Counted from the first letter of the stretch, positions 45,005 to 56,440 are shown. The stretch: DNA of 64,000 nucleotides from Chelonoidis abingdonii (GCF_003597395.2 NC_133774.1:33727568-33791567); one strand, 5' to 3'. Notes: a model not told the origin generated them from the sequence alone. Numbers and translations are program-made.

Positions 45005-45945
45005 TTTAGGGTAGGGAAGACTGTGCCTCCCAAACAGCCTAGCCCTGCCCCCATCTGACCCCCACCGACTTCCTGCCCTCTGACTGCCCGCCCCCCTCAG
45101 AATCCCCGACCCATCCTGCTCCTTTTCCCCTCACCGTCCCCCAGAGACCTTCCACTAACACTCCAGGACCCCATCCCTGCTCCCTGTCCCCTGACTGCCC
45201 CAACCCCTATCACCCCCTCGCTGAGTCCTGACAGACCCCTGGAACGCCCATGATCCAACCCTCCCATTCCCTGTCCCCTGACCGCCCCCACAACCTCTGC
45301 CCCCTCCCTATCCCTGGGACTCCCTGCCCCTCAGCCAACCCCCCAAGCCCTGGCCCCTTAGCCCTGGCTCCCCTCTCACCCGGACCCTCAGCGCATCCAG
45401 GAGCTTCGCTCGACCGAGGCAATGTGTCTCCAGCGGGGCCTGAGCTCTGCAGGGCCGGCTCTAGCAATTTGCCACCCCAAACACAGCGGCACGCCACGGG
45501 GGGGGAGCGCTCTGCTGCTCGCCAGTCCCACGGCTCCGGTGGACCTCCCGCAGGCGTGCCTGCGGATGCTCCACTGGAGCCGCGGGACCAGTGGACCCTC
45601 CGCAGCTACGCCTGCGGGAACTTCACCAGAGCCACCTGCCGCCCTCCCAGCAACTGGCAGAGTGCCCCTCGTGGCATGCCGCCCCAAGCACGCGTCTAGA
45701 GCCTGCCTTGGAACCCTGCCCCGCTCAGAGCTCCGTGGTCAGGGGGCGGGGCTGGAGCTCCACGCTGAGCTCAGCTCCCTCCGCTCAGTGTAGAGCTCGC
45801 AGTCCCACCCCCTCACCACGCCGCTCTGAGTGGGGCAGGGCTCAGGGGCCCCGCCGGAGCCACGGTGCAGCTGTCAGGGACGCTGCTGGATGGGGTGAAG
45901 CTCAGAGAGTGGAGGAGACAGGGCTGAGGAGGGAGCCTCAGCCAT
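45005..45945. repeat. GC-rich C-tract repeat, related to 56726-57225
   Basis: The start 'gtagggaagactgtgcctcc' with 'caaacagcctagc' matches 'gtaggctgtgccttcc' with 'caaacaacctaga' at 56745. A C-rich degenerate tandem part follows ('cctgtcccctgactgcccc', 'ctccctgtcccctgaccgcc'). Large frames on both strands (45210-46073) arise from composition and show no domains. A hAT MITE interrupts it at 45450-45710. Confidence 0.6.
45442..45718. mobile_element. hAT MITE (cagggccggctctag) nested in the GC-rich repeat
   Basis: The element 45450-45710 (261 bp) starts CAGGGCCGGCTCTAG and ends TCTAGAGCCTGCCTTG. Flanks GAGCTCTG (45442-45449) and GAACCCTG (45711-45718) match at 6 of 8. Internal text 'gccgccccaagcac' and 'cctgcgg' is shared with the MITE at 55877-56064. 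Confidence 0.75.
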
Positions 45946-46016
45946 GCTCATGGGGGCCCCTGCGGAGCCCAGGGCCTGGGGCAAATTGCCCCACTTGCCC
46001 CCCCTGGGCAGTCCTG
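45946..46016 (+). mobile_element. Right-end fragment of the hAT unit at 43435
   Basis: 'catgggggcccctgcggagc', 'gggcaaattgccccacttgc' and 'ctgggcagtcctg' align with 43520-43584. Only the right terminus is present. Confidence 0.65.
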
Positions 46017-46068
46017 TCCATGAGAGCGCAATTCAGCAGGTACTTACACAGATGCCCAAATTTATGTA

Positions 46069-46108
46069 CATGAATAGTCTCATTGACTTCAATCAGCATA
46101 TTCACATG
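46069..46108. repeat. 40-bp foldback repeat
   Basis: 'catgaatagtctcattga' pairs imperfectly with 'aatcagcatattcacatg' around CTTC. Downstream 'cattcttaagcacctcgg' is further text of the same dispersed family; a single arm of this type opens the window at 1-60. Confidence 0.55.
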
Positions 46109-46119
46109 CTTCACATTAA

Positions 46120-48055
46120 CCGCATTCTTAAGCACCTCGGTGAATTGGGTCCTTAGACCACTGTATGTAAAGCATGTGTTGCTGTAGTGAGAAATCGGCA
46201 TGTAGCTGAAAACTGGGGAGGACTCAGCCTTCAGGAAAAAGTCAAGAAAAGTCAGAATTCACAATATAGACAGTTGTCCTTCAAAAACTGAGCCTTCTCA
46301 CTGAAGCTTTGACACACTACATACAGAAGGGTGAATTCTAGATACATGTGTGCACCCCTGAAGACCTACAAATATGAAATACCAAGAAGCTTTGCAATGT
46401 CAACATATAAGTAGGAGGGGATGATGACTGTTATTACTGGTTTTCTTTCACAATATTTCAGATCTAGACATTATATACATTTCTCAGACAGGAAAATCAT
46501 AATTAAATGTAACTGTTTCTTATTTAGAAAGTGTTATTTGGGGATTCAATGTCATTTACTGTTCATGAATACACTCAGAGTCAAATTGAACTTTTAAAAC
46601 TATCCTTTGAAATTATGAACAGGGAGTTCTGATGCATGCTCATGTGGTATGTAAGATGGACAACCAAACCAATTCTCTATGCTATTTATATGATGGGGTT
46701 GGGAAGGAAGCTGAGTAGTCAACCTTCTACCCTCCTCACCCCTCACTATGAAAGACAACACCAGTTCTGAATAATGGAGGTTGCTGCAGGGAAATGGGGT
46801 GATTTGAACTGTATGGGAATGGTGATCTGTGAGGCATGGCGAGGACCTCTTTTTATTAGGTGAAATGGAATAAGCATCTGACCTTTGGAACACTTCTCTG
46901 AGCTGAACTCCAAACTTCTGGGGACTTCCTCATCACCAGAATTTTATAGCTGAATTGTGAGGATTTAACTGAAGCAGAAACACGTCCTATCTCTTCTTAC
47001 TTATAAGTAGAACTCCATAGTAGGCAATTAGGATACTTCAGTCCTTATGAAGCCATATTTCTACTACAACTAATTGATTTTACATCAGGCATGTTAACTG
47101 AATTTATGAGACTTGAATAACGTCTTTGTCTGCACCTTAACAACTTATGGCGCATGTGGGGGAAAATGATTTCTTTAGATCCTCTACTAAATGTACAGAA
47201 ATAAAATGGTAACAGCTTACGATATATTTAAAAAATAGTGCAATTTAGCAAATACCACAAAAATCTCCCTAAAAGATTTCAAGGAAAATAATTAGTGGAG
47301 ACAAAGGCAAAGACAGACAAACAGACAGATAATATGTATGAGTAAAGAAAAAAATACCTAATTTTTGTCAGGCATGTTTATAAGATTGTGATAGATGATT
47401 AGAAATGGAGTTGCTGCTAGTTTATGTCTTAATTCTATTTTAGCCATTTTTCTGTTTTGTCCAGGAAAGCTCTATAACGATGGACTGAAGAACAGAATTA
47501 ACCTCCGTTGATGTCATTCACTGTAATCTCATTGACTGAATTATTATACAGATCTCATCTGCTCTCCATATCCTTGAGGTCAGTTCTGCTGCTTTAGGAT
47601 AGAAGTAACTAACTTCCATTGAAGTTGCAATGGGCCATACTGATCAATGCTAGATACAAAAAAACATAATGGCATTGTGCATGTGGAAGATACTCTACAT
47701 TGTTTCAGAACAATTCTTTATATTTATCCAAATTCCTCTTACTGGATCACTTTAGCACTGTGGCTTTCAGCATCACATCTATAGGTTATTATAAACATTA
47801 TCTAGAGTTGGTAACAGAGCTGGTCTTTCAATAGTTTTTTATTGGAAAATGCCAATTTGTTGAAACCAAACCTTTTTGCAGGATGTAAAAAAAATTTCCA
47901 ACCCAACTTTAGTTGATAATTTTGCAATAAATATGTCCTGTAAACTGAAATAGAGAATAGACTATGAAAATAAGAATGAAAATCTTTTTAAACTTTAAAT
48001 GAGTTGTTTTGAAGGCATCTAAATTCCATTTCTAAACTTTAGTAAAAATACATAC
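46120..48055. other. Quiet AT-rich DNA, no gene seen
   Basis: No repeat family or coding frame recognised over 1.9 kb. Confidence 0.45.
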
Positions 48056-48059
48056 ATTT

Positions 48060-50080
48060 ATTGTAGACATTGCTGTTCAAGTGGGTCTTCAGGACTTATT
48101 AGAATGAGGAGAGTGTTCTGGTAGATCATATCAGATAAGGCACTTCACACATAAGAGGGATTGTGGGGAAAAATGTGGTAGCTGTGAGAAAACTGGAAAA
48201 ATGGAGAATTGAGGTTGGCATTGCTGGTGCAGCAGAAGATGTGGGGAGTGACATGAAAAAAGGTAAGGTAAATAGGCACAACATTATTCGAGTTATACCT
48301 TAAATGCAAGGATAAAAATCTTGAAACTGATGTTTCAGAAGAGAGAGAACTGGAATGTGGTCAGATCAATGAACATGAACCTACTGGCTATGTTTTGTAT
48401 GGACTATGAGAGAATAGAGAAGAGGGAAGTGAGCATTGGGATGGTCAGAAAGGAGAATACTCTACTTATCAAGGTGGGAGCTGGTGAGGGCCCAGAAAGG
48501 AGTCTTGCTTGCATGTACAGAAAAATAAAGTAAGATTTTAGAAATGTGAAGAAAGAAGTGGCATGATTCCAGCACATCCTGGATGTGGATGGTGAGGATA
48601 ACACTCAGGTTTTGGACAAGCAGGACAGAGAAAGTAGTAGTGTGCTCAACAGTGACAAAAGATGGGGAGAGTTGGGAAGTTTTGGGATGAAAGATAATGA
48701 AATCAGTTTTGGCCATGTTCAGTATAAACGGGTCGTGTCAGACATCCTGAAGAGAAGTAAGAACAACAGACTAAAATGAGGATTTGGAAGGTTGGAGAAA
48801 AGTCAGCAGGAGAAAGATTTATGGTTCATAGGTGTAGAGCTGTCAGCTGTAGCTCTGTAAGGGTATGCATACACTGCATCTGGGAAGATGCTTCCCCATG
48901 CAAGTATACAAAGACAAGCTAGCTCTGCGTGAGCGAGTGCACTAAAAATAGCAGTGTAGCTAGGCGTGGCCTGGACGGCAGCTCAGGCTAACCATCTGAA
49001 TATATACACAAGGGGTCCTGAGTAGGTTTATACTCAGGTAGCTAGCTCAAACTCCTGCCTGTGTTACACCTGGCCATACTACTATTTTTAGCTAGCTCTA
49101 GCACAGCTAGCACAAGTCTGTCTACTCATGCTGGGAAGCATGCTCCTAGCTGTCGTGTAAACACCCTACATTATGAGCTAGGCCCGGTGCTGATTCCCAG
49201 CTTGTGTACATAGACTTGTACTAGTGCTTTTCGAGATGGTGAACGGATAAATAATAGTCTGGCCACGGTAGCACAGGCAGTTCCAGTGGGTGCACAACTT
49301 CGCCATGCTGAGTATGTACCCACTGGCTCCAGGTGGGTTTGTACTTGGCACAGCTAAGCTTGGCCCCCACTGATGGTCCCTGTACTGCTGCAGTGACACT
49401 ACTATTTATATTCATGCTAGCTTGATAAGAGCTAGTGCATGTGTACATGAGCTGGGAATCACATCCCTAGCTTGTATTGCACGTGTAGCCTATGTGGATG
49501 AGATCCCTCAAAGACAAGGAGAAGAGGAGGGGGCCAAGAATACAGCTCTTTGTGACTCCTCCCCTCCAAACTGGAAAAGGGGAAAAGAAAGAGTCTGAAA
49601 GAATGGCCAGAAGCATGAAGAAAGCCAAATGACAGTGTCACAAAAAGCAAGGGAGGACTTGAATAGGTGGGTTATGATCAAAGAGTCAAAAACAGTGGAG
49701 AGGTCAAGAAGGGTGAGTGAGGATGGACACTAGGCCCGAAGACTGAGACTGGGCCCAGGAGAGATTGTTCACAACCTTTGTAAATACAGATTGAGTGGGT
49801 GGGAGGTATATTGGAGGGGTCCAAGATAGAGTCAGAGGAAAGGAACGCAAGGCAGACACTGTAAATGGCTCGTTTAAAGGTTAAAGGTAGTAGCAGAAGA
49901 GGCAGGTGTGAGTGAAGGTTGATTTTTTGAAAATGGTGAGACCACAGCCTGGATATACTTGTATTTTGAAAGGAATGAACCAGAAGAATGGTTGGTTAAG
50001 GGGGAAGGAGCAGGAAGGGGTGAGAATGGCTGTAGGGTAGTTCTGCAAGAAGGAGATTATGGGATCAAGAAAGTACTGTA
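48060..50080 (+). repeat. Purine-rich dispersed-repeat-like tract, interrupted
   Basis: 'gaagtgagcattgggatgg', 'aaatcagttttggccatgtt', 'atgtggatgagatccctcaa', 'gagaagaggagggggccaag' and 'acagtggagaggtcaagaag' resemble a very old GAGG-rich repeat found across sauropsids, whose class I cannot name. The short frames are compositional. It is split by the double foldback at 48856-49483; 'gctgtagc' and 'cctatgtggatgag' read on across the insertion. Confidence 0.4.
48848..49491. mobile_element. Double foldback MITE (family B) in one insertion
   Basis: Two adjacent elements share sequence: 48856-49175 and 49176-49483. The first is a long imperfect inverted repeat, left 'gggtatgcatacactgcatc' against right 'agctgtcgtgtaaacaccct', with 'ctaaaaatagcagtgtagc' facing 'ccatactactatttttagc'. 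The second has 'gctgattcccagcttgtgta' facing 'gtacatgagctgggaatcac'. TGTAGCTC (48848-48855) and TGTAGCCT (49484-49491) flank the pair, 6 of 8, and no duplication is seen between the two, so the pair may have inserted together. Confidence 0.6.
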
Positions 50081-50084
50081 TTGC

Positions 50085-53000
50085 CTGCCCCAAGCATTCA
50101 AAAATTATGAATCAGGCCTCAAGAGTTGGTAACACTGACAGTGGATGTAGGGTTACAAAAGAGCAGATGAGAGACTTCGGTGTTAATAATAAGGGAGAAG
50201 GAGGAAAGAGAGTCAGAGGGCTTTATCATATATTCTGCATGTACCACATTTGTACACACTACTTTAGAAGTGTCTAAGAGTCTATAACATTGCACTCTTT
50301 CCACATGCCTCCAGCTGTAAAGCCCGGCTGACTTAACAACGTGTGACTAACAGCAGAGCGCTTAGAGGGAGAAGAAAATGATAATAACTTACCACATTTT
50401 GGAATATCTAAAAATTCCCTAAAATAGCATTTCCATATGCAGTATTACAAATTAAAATCTGGGACTGCACTGCATAGAAACAATTGCTGTGTTCAGTTGG
50501 GAAGCTAGGAGTTTCCCATTTCCTGTGGCATAAAGCTCTCATGGGCAAGAAGTCTTTATGCCAGTTAGCAGTCCTGGGCTAAACAGCCAGTTTGAGCTTT
50601 GGCATGGTGAAACCCTTGGGGGAAATTCTGCATATTTGAGTGGGAGAAAGAAGAATGTATTTCTCTCACTTTTTTTTTTTAAGTCTGAGCTGATTGGAAC
50701 TACTTAGAGGTTTGCAATGTGGATTAGAGGGCAGGGTGCAGGTGAGAGACTCATTACATGTGTGGAGTATTTCATTTCCACCATGCATCTCCAGTTCAGA
50801 TCAATACACCAATCATTCAAATATTGTTGCATCTTACATTCTCCTGAAATCTAAGGGTAGTTTTTAATAGCCCTCAAATGCCTTCAATTGGAGTACCTTT
50901 CTAATCCCAGATATAAAAAAAAGAGATGACACCAACACAAAACTGCAAGAGTGATGGTGAAGATCAGGCCTCCCTCCAAAGAAAGCTTAGAAAGCTCAGG
51001 AAGATGTGCAATTGTGTAAAGGAGATCAGTTGTTCATATCACAATGGATGTTTTCATTTAGTGTTTAAAAGACATAGATTTCAGCATCAAGCTTTTGGCA
51101 CAGCACTCATACCAACCTGTGTTTTATAAATTCCACTGAATAAGATCAAATCCGGTCCCCACTTTTGAGCTGTCTGGGTATAATTTTGCATTAGCAAGGA
51201 GGTACTCCCTATGTATGAGACACTTGGATGTGTCAATGTCTAAAGGACACCTTTTTGGTATAGCCAGCAGAAGGGGATCTATTGATACAAGCAAGGACAT
51301 CTAGAGGTTAGAGTCAGTGGAATAATTATGTGCAGTGGTGAGTCAAAGATGGGAAAAGGAGCCAATTTTTTTTTTTATTTGGTGATGGGAAAAAAAATCA
51401 AAGCATTTTCAGTCACGGTTACAAATGGTATATATGATGAAAACCATGCAAGAGACCATCCTCCTTGAGCAACCTCCTGTTTGAAGACACTGCTTCTTAA
51501 ATGCTTACAAATGTACTGAGTACACTTTTGCTCCACCTTTATTAGAAGGCTATGTACTGAATTAAGCAAAAGATTGCTGTAGGTCTCTTAAATAGCAGCT
51601 TAAGACAGGGTTCACTATATTTCTCTTTGTCTCTCTTGAGTTTGTTTGGATGTGTATATTGTTTACAGTGGATTCTTATTTGGAAGAAAGTATGTTCTAG
51701 GAATAAGCTTTGGGGGGAAAAAAGAGAAAAAATGGGCCTTTACAAAGATTTTTGGAGTTGGCGTGTTGCCACAATTTGAGCTAAAATATAGAATTCCACA
51801 TGAGGCACTTTTTGAAATCATAAACACTAGCAATATTTTTCCTACCTTTTAACTATTAGTGGTAGACATTTTAGGTAGAAATAGAGCTAAGAGAATGTAA
51901 GCTAAAGCTGCTCTACCACCTACCTTCAGGTAGATTCATATGTTTCTGTTTAATATAGTTCAGTTGCCAGTCTCATTTATTACCCACCAAGATGTGAAAC
52001 TACAAGGTGAGGTTAAAGTATCACCAAGGGTATCTTCATCACTTCAGTATCATTGCCTTAAAAAGCACTGACCAGAAGAAGTAGATGACCTCATTTCAAA
52101 ATTATTACAGTACAGAGAACTCAGTTTCAACATTATAATTCATTTTCTTACAAAATATTTCAAATTTATTATCACTTCCCTGACATATAATGGCTAATCG
52201 TTAAGGATAGCCACTTTAACATAATATGAATACACATTTCTCCATAGGTAATACAACAGTTCCTGCATTAGCATTATTGACTAAGGTACATTTAACTTCT
52301 TCACTAATACTTAATGGAAGGTTAATGTATAAGTCAGAAGATTAAATGGCTTTTACTTAAAACAAGTATATTGATTAAAATAACTTAGTGAGGTTTTAAA
52401 AGATGATGATATAAAAATAGTCATACTTTTAAATATTTTATTTAATATTATGAGCAAAATGTGGGCTAGAGAAGATCAAAATTACTGGAAGTTATTGTAC
52501 TAATTGTATTTTGAGCTAATTATTGCTCCTAGTTAACAAATGGATATTTTATATTGAAAGGTAGCAAATCATGCCTGCTAAATTTTGTGCTCACAAAGTT
52601 AACTCTATTCCATCAACCTAGGAATTACCCGAGCTTTACAAGTAATGTCCTTCATGTACAACCTTCTACAATCATATACCTGGCATCATTAAGGGATAGA
52701 GTAACCTTCCAAGTACAGAACAACTATTCAGTGCCAATGAAGTATAGTTCTATTTCCTTTTCATGTTTTGTTATTGCTATTTAAATGTGTTTGTGTTAAA
52801 CTTAATACTCTTTCTCAAAACTATTTAACTACCCTAACGTTTGTACTGTAACTATTTTCTTCCTTTGTTTAAACTCTATATTCCAACAGTGTACAATACT
52901 TAAGAATTAACCTTCTTATCATGTGAAATAGGATGCCTAGGGTCATTCACCTGTTTAATTCAGTTTCAGCCCAATAAAAAGCTCATCCTGAGAATTTTTG

Positions 53001-53735
53001 CTCTAAGGTGGGACGCGGTGACACATGGGGGCTTTGCTCAATTCTCACCTGAGCCTTTTCACTGGCATGGAATTCTTTGTATCAAAAGAAAATGATACAA
53101 AGTTGGTGTGTGTAGGTAAAATACCATAACAACTATAAACCACATTTGTAGAAAAATCTTTAGGTATTCTGGGCAGTATATTAAGTCCCTTGATATAGTT
53201 GGTGAATACTATATGCTGGTGAAATACAGGGCTTTATTCACCAAGAGGCTCAGGAGAGACAGCTTGGTACAGAGTGATTTTGAAGGTGCAGTTTTTGGAG
53301 AAGCGGAAGAGCTAAAAAGGCAGGGGAACACTGAGAATGGGCTGGACACATGCTTAACAGGTTGTTTCACTCATCCCCGATGAGTAGCTACAGACCACCT
53401 GTATATTATGTCTTCCAAACAAATCCAATCAACCAATCATGTATTTAATTTAACTACAGTGACTTAAATTGGATGAGGATCAAAACAGTAAATATATATA
53501 GTATCACAATATTGAAAAAAACCAACAAAGCTAGTGTCTCCAAACTTTCCCCTACCTCCCAGGGACAGGAAGATTGTAGAACATTATCTTGGTATATTGT
53601 GTTGGTGCATAGTGTTGAGGTATAGAGGATATGCACTAATAAGTGTCTTCAACTGTAAATTTTTCTTGCTTTTGAAATGCTTGTGATATATGATAGTTTA
53701 AGATCTGTGTGTAGTTACTGCACCTTGCAGAACTT
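50085..53735. other. Quiet AT-rich DNA, no gene seen
   Basis: About 3.6 kb with no recognised repeat and no frame of note. Short poly(T) runs occur at about 50671-50680 and 51367-51377. Confidence 0.45.
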
Positions 53736-53780
53736 TCAGTGTGGTGGAGTTCAAAAGACCACGTTCTGGGAACGTTTCCA

Positions 53781-53820
53781 GACCTGAAGAAGATTTCTGT
53801 GTAAGGTCAAAAGGCTGTTT
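53781..53820 (+). ncRNA. Hammerhead-like remnant in the second PLE-like family
   Basis: CTGAAGA (53784-53790) satisfies CUGANGA. A possible stem II follows (AGATTTC TGTGTAA GGTC, weakly paired here), then AAAAGGC where GAAAGC is expected. The G12-equivalent is changed, and stem II is damaged. Functional cleavage is not expected. Confidence 0.4.
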
Positions 53821-53858
53821 CTCTCATCAACAGAACTTGGTCCAATGAAAAATATTTC

Positions 53859-55160
53859 TGTGACAGGTTTGGTCACAGAGATCCCCTTGAGACTTGTCAC
53901 TTGATGTGCTGAAATTACCTCTGAGCCCATTTTCCCTGACAGCTTGGGACTCCAGAACCCTGTCTTGTTGAGCTAGACACGCTAGCCTGCTGCAACATAG
54001 ACGCAGGGTCTGGACCACGCCCCCCAAAGCTGCAGACTTTAACTAAAAACAGCTCAGCAGGTTACCTGTCTCCAGTACCCAGAGACCCAGCTCCCAATCA
54101 GATGCAAACCCCAAATAAATCTGTTTTACTCTGTATAAAGCTTATACAGGGTAAATTCGTAAATTGTTAGCCCTCTCTATCACTGTGTGATCCCCCAGGT
54201 ATTAACCACTTACTCTGGGTTTATTAATAAACAAAAGTGATTTTATTAAGTATAAAAAGTAGGATTTAAGTGGTTTCAAGTAACAGCAGACAGAACAAAG
54301 TAAATCACTGAGCAAAATAAACACGCTAGTCTAAGCCTAATACATTAAGAAACTGAATACAGGTAATATCTCACCCTCAAAGATGTTCCAATAAGCTTCT
54401 TTTACAGACTAGACTTCTTTCTAATCTGGGCCCAACCCTTGCCCCGATACAGTCTTTGTTAGATCCAGGAGATATCTCAGGTGGTAGGCAGGGGCTTTCT
54501 CATCACTAGTTGCCTCTTTGGTTCTGCTCCACCCCCTTTTATAGCTTTGGCACAAGGCAGGGATCTTTTGTCTCTCTGGGTCCCCACTCCTCCTTCTAAA
54601 TGGAAAAGTACCAGATTTAAGATGGATTTCATTATCAGGTGATATGTTCACATGTCACCGTAAGACCCCTAGTCGCACTGTGTCAAAGGCTGACTTTCAA
54701 TAGATCGCAGCGAGGTAGCTGCTCTGTTACGCACGAAACCCTGACCCAGAATCAGGTCATCTACGAATGATTTAGCACCAGGTTCCCCACGAACATGCGG
54801 TGCGCAACAGGTGAGAGGTGGCCCCCTTTTGTCCACACTCCAGTCCTGACACGAATGGGCTGGCCCACACATACACAGAAAGGCTTTCTGTTTACAGAAC
54901 TAATTTACACTTACAACTAATTGTTTCTGGAGCACTCTTAATGGCCTCCACTTAATATGTTTACATCAGTGATACATGTTTATATCTTATTCTCCTAACT
55001 CCAGATATAGAAATATACATGCAAACAAATAGGATGAACACACTTAGTAGATTACAAGTTTTCTAATGACACCATACAAGGGGTATTTAGCATAAAGCAT
55101 ATTTCAGTTATGCATATTCATAAGCATACTTCCATATAGCATATGGAGTGCAATGTCACA
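53859..55160 (-). mobile_element. Solo LTR (1302 bp, minus orientation) nested in PLE
   Basis: On the plus strand it starts TGTGACAGGTTTGGTCACAG and ends GGAGTGCAATGTCACA, with short inverted TGTGACA/TGTCACA ends. 5-mers ATTTC before and ATTAC after agree at four positions. On the minus strand, TATAAAA (plus 54537-54543) lies upstream of AATAAA signals (plus 54242-54247 and 54220-54225), giving promoter, R and U5 in the expected order. The family is common in turtles. No internal coding sequence remains, so recombination between LTRs is likely. Confidence 0.8.
54537..54543 (-). promoter_or_regulatory. TATA box of the minus-strand LTR
   Basis: TATAAAA followed by GGGGGTGG on the minus strand, about 300 bases upstream of AATAAA. 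Confidence 0.5.
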
Positions 55161-55234
55161 ATTACTTCCACCCTCACTCCTTTCTCTCTCTAATCTCCTG
55201 GAACCAACATGGCTACAATATCACTTCAATTTTC

Positions 55235-55630
55235 AGTTAGTAGCAGTTGCAGCTGGTGCCATGATATAGACTGAACTTAAAAGTGAAGTAGGCATGAATG
55301 TAACATGTAAACAAGGGCATTATGCTGTCTCAGCTGGCTGTCCCCAGCATAGAGACCATGCATCCTGGATTTAATATAGAACAGTGTTATTTTTACATTG
55401 ATGTCCCAATGTTCCAAGAGCTTTTTTCTCCCTCGTGTTCCAGTTTTTCATTTAATCAAAAAAACCTTCTCTGTATTGTTCAAGCCATATTTCCGGAATG
55501 TTATCAAGTGTATTTTACACCACTTTTTCATCCACATTATGCAGAGTATATGTTTTGTATGAAACATTGCGCAAGGCCAAAGCCTGCTAAGTGACAGCAT
55601 TATACTCTAAGACCTCTGAATCAATGACCT
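55235..55630. other. Unclassified spacer
   Basis: The plus frame 55322-55594 has no recognised domain. Confidence 0.4.
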
Positions 55631-55633
55631 GGT

Positions 55634-56235
55634 CCATAGGCATCAACTCCATGGGTGTTCCAGGGCTCAAGCACTCACCAAAAAAAAAAAAATGGGCGGG
55701 GGCAGGGGGATGCTAAACACCTGCAGGACCATATTAATCTTTTGTGGGCCCCTGCGCTGGGACTGTGGCCCCACCTCACACTCCACCCATACTCTGACTC
55801 TTCCCCCCGAGGCCCTGCCGACTGCTGCATCCTGAAGCCTCGTCCCCACTGACCTCCTCTCCCCAAGGCCCCAACTCAGGGGTGGCTCCAGGCACCAGCA
55901 CGCCAAGCACGTGCTTGAGGCGGCAAGCCACTGGGGGCACTCTGCCGGTTGCCACAAGGGCGGCAGGCAGGCTGCCTTTGGTGGCATGCCTGCGGAGGGT
56001 CCGCTGGTCCCGTGGCTTCCTGCCTGCTGTGCTTGGGGCGGCAAAATGCCTAGAACTGCCCTTGACCACACTCAACCTTGAGGCCCCTCTCCCACTTAGC
56101 CCTGAGGCCCCACCCGAGCTCTGCCTTGAGGCCCCAGCCCCACTCTTTCCCCTGAGGTTTTGCCTACCGCTTGAATGGAGGGGAGGGTGTGGAGAGGAAT
56201 ACCCACCAGCAAAAACAAAAGTCAGCACCTGGGAT
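55634..56235. repeat. GC-rich dispersed element, interrupted by a hAT MITE
   Basis: It starts 'aggcatcaactccatgggtg' followed by 'ttccagggctcaagcactcac', and ends around 'aatacccaccagcaaaaac' with 'agtcagcacctggg'. Between are repeated 'cctgaggccc' and 'ttgaggccccagccc' blocks. I remember this as a common turtle element beginning 'ggcgccgactccgtgggtgctcc'. Frames on both strands (55667-56409) are compositional. Confidence 0.55.
55869..56072. mobile_element. hAT-like MITE (188 bp), nested
   Basis: The element 55877-56064 starts CAGGGGTGGCTCCAGG and ends CCTAGAACTGCCCTTG, inverted with a few differences. It shares 'gcttgaggcggcaag' and 'cttggggcggcaaaatgcct' with the MITE family at 45450. Flanks CCCCAACT and ACCACACT match only 5 of 8, so the duplication is weak. 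Confidence 0.65.
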
Positions 56236-56239
56236 CTGG

Positions 56240-56440
56240 TCAAAATCCATGCTCTGGCCCTGGGATCCCTTGCTTTGTTCCACTGCATGATCACCAGCAC
56301 CAGGAAAAAGGAAACAAGACACAGAGGAGTCCAAAGCTCAGCTCAATTCAGCATTTCTTTGATCTCCGCTGCTCCAGGTAGAGCTTTCCTACCACTATGG
56401 AGCAGATAAAGGAAATAAGCCAGAATGGGGAGCACTTAAT
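56240..56440. other. Unclassified spacer
   Basis: No feature recognised. Confidence 0.35.

Larger units (their letters stand above)
43427..46024. mobile_element. Possible composite or long hAT insertion with perfect 8-bp target duplication
   Basis: The left end at 43435 starts CAGGGTTGCAGAGGATTC and is preceded by TCCATGAG (43427-43434). The right end at 46016 finishes CTGGGCAGTCCTG and is followed by TCCATGAG (46017-46024). The 150-bp unit at the left has both termini, but its own right flank (gaaaaaat) does not match. Within the 2.58 kb lie a CR1 end, a small hAT with its own TSD, a GC-rich tract and a nested hAT MITE. Either one long hAT was later invaded, or two copies acted as outer ends of a composite. 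No transposase frame is visible. Confidence 0.55.
53740..55230 (+). mobile_element. PLE-like tail, second family, split by an LTR
   Basis: The left part 53740-53858 contains 'gacctgaagaagatttctgtg', 'aaaggctgtttctctc' and 'acagaacttggtccaatg'. The right part resumes at 55161 with 'attacttccaccctcactcc', 'tttctctctctaatctcctgg' and 'aaccaacatggctac'. Together these are collinear with a common turtle tail of the type 'acagaagttggtccaat ... aatatcctgggaccaacacggctac'. The LTR at 53859-55160 sits exactly between. The PLE assignment is inferred from hammerhead-like text; the family could be another retroelement. Confidence 0.6.

Noticed and set aside
45097..46073. Frames of 95-160 codons on both strands
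   Set aside because: They lie in a GC-rich repeat and a nested hAT MITE; no homology-like motif.
55667..56409. Frames of 134-175 codons on both strands
   Set aside because: They span the junctions between a GC-rich element and a nested MITE, so the frame cannot be an ancestral gene.
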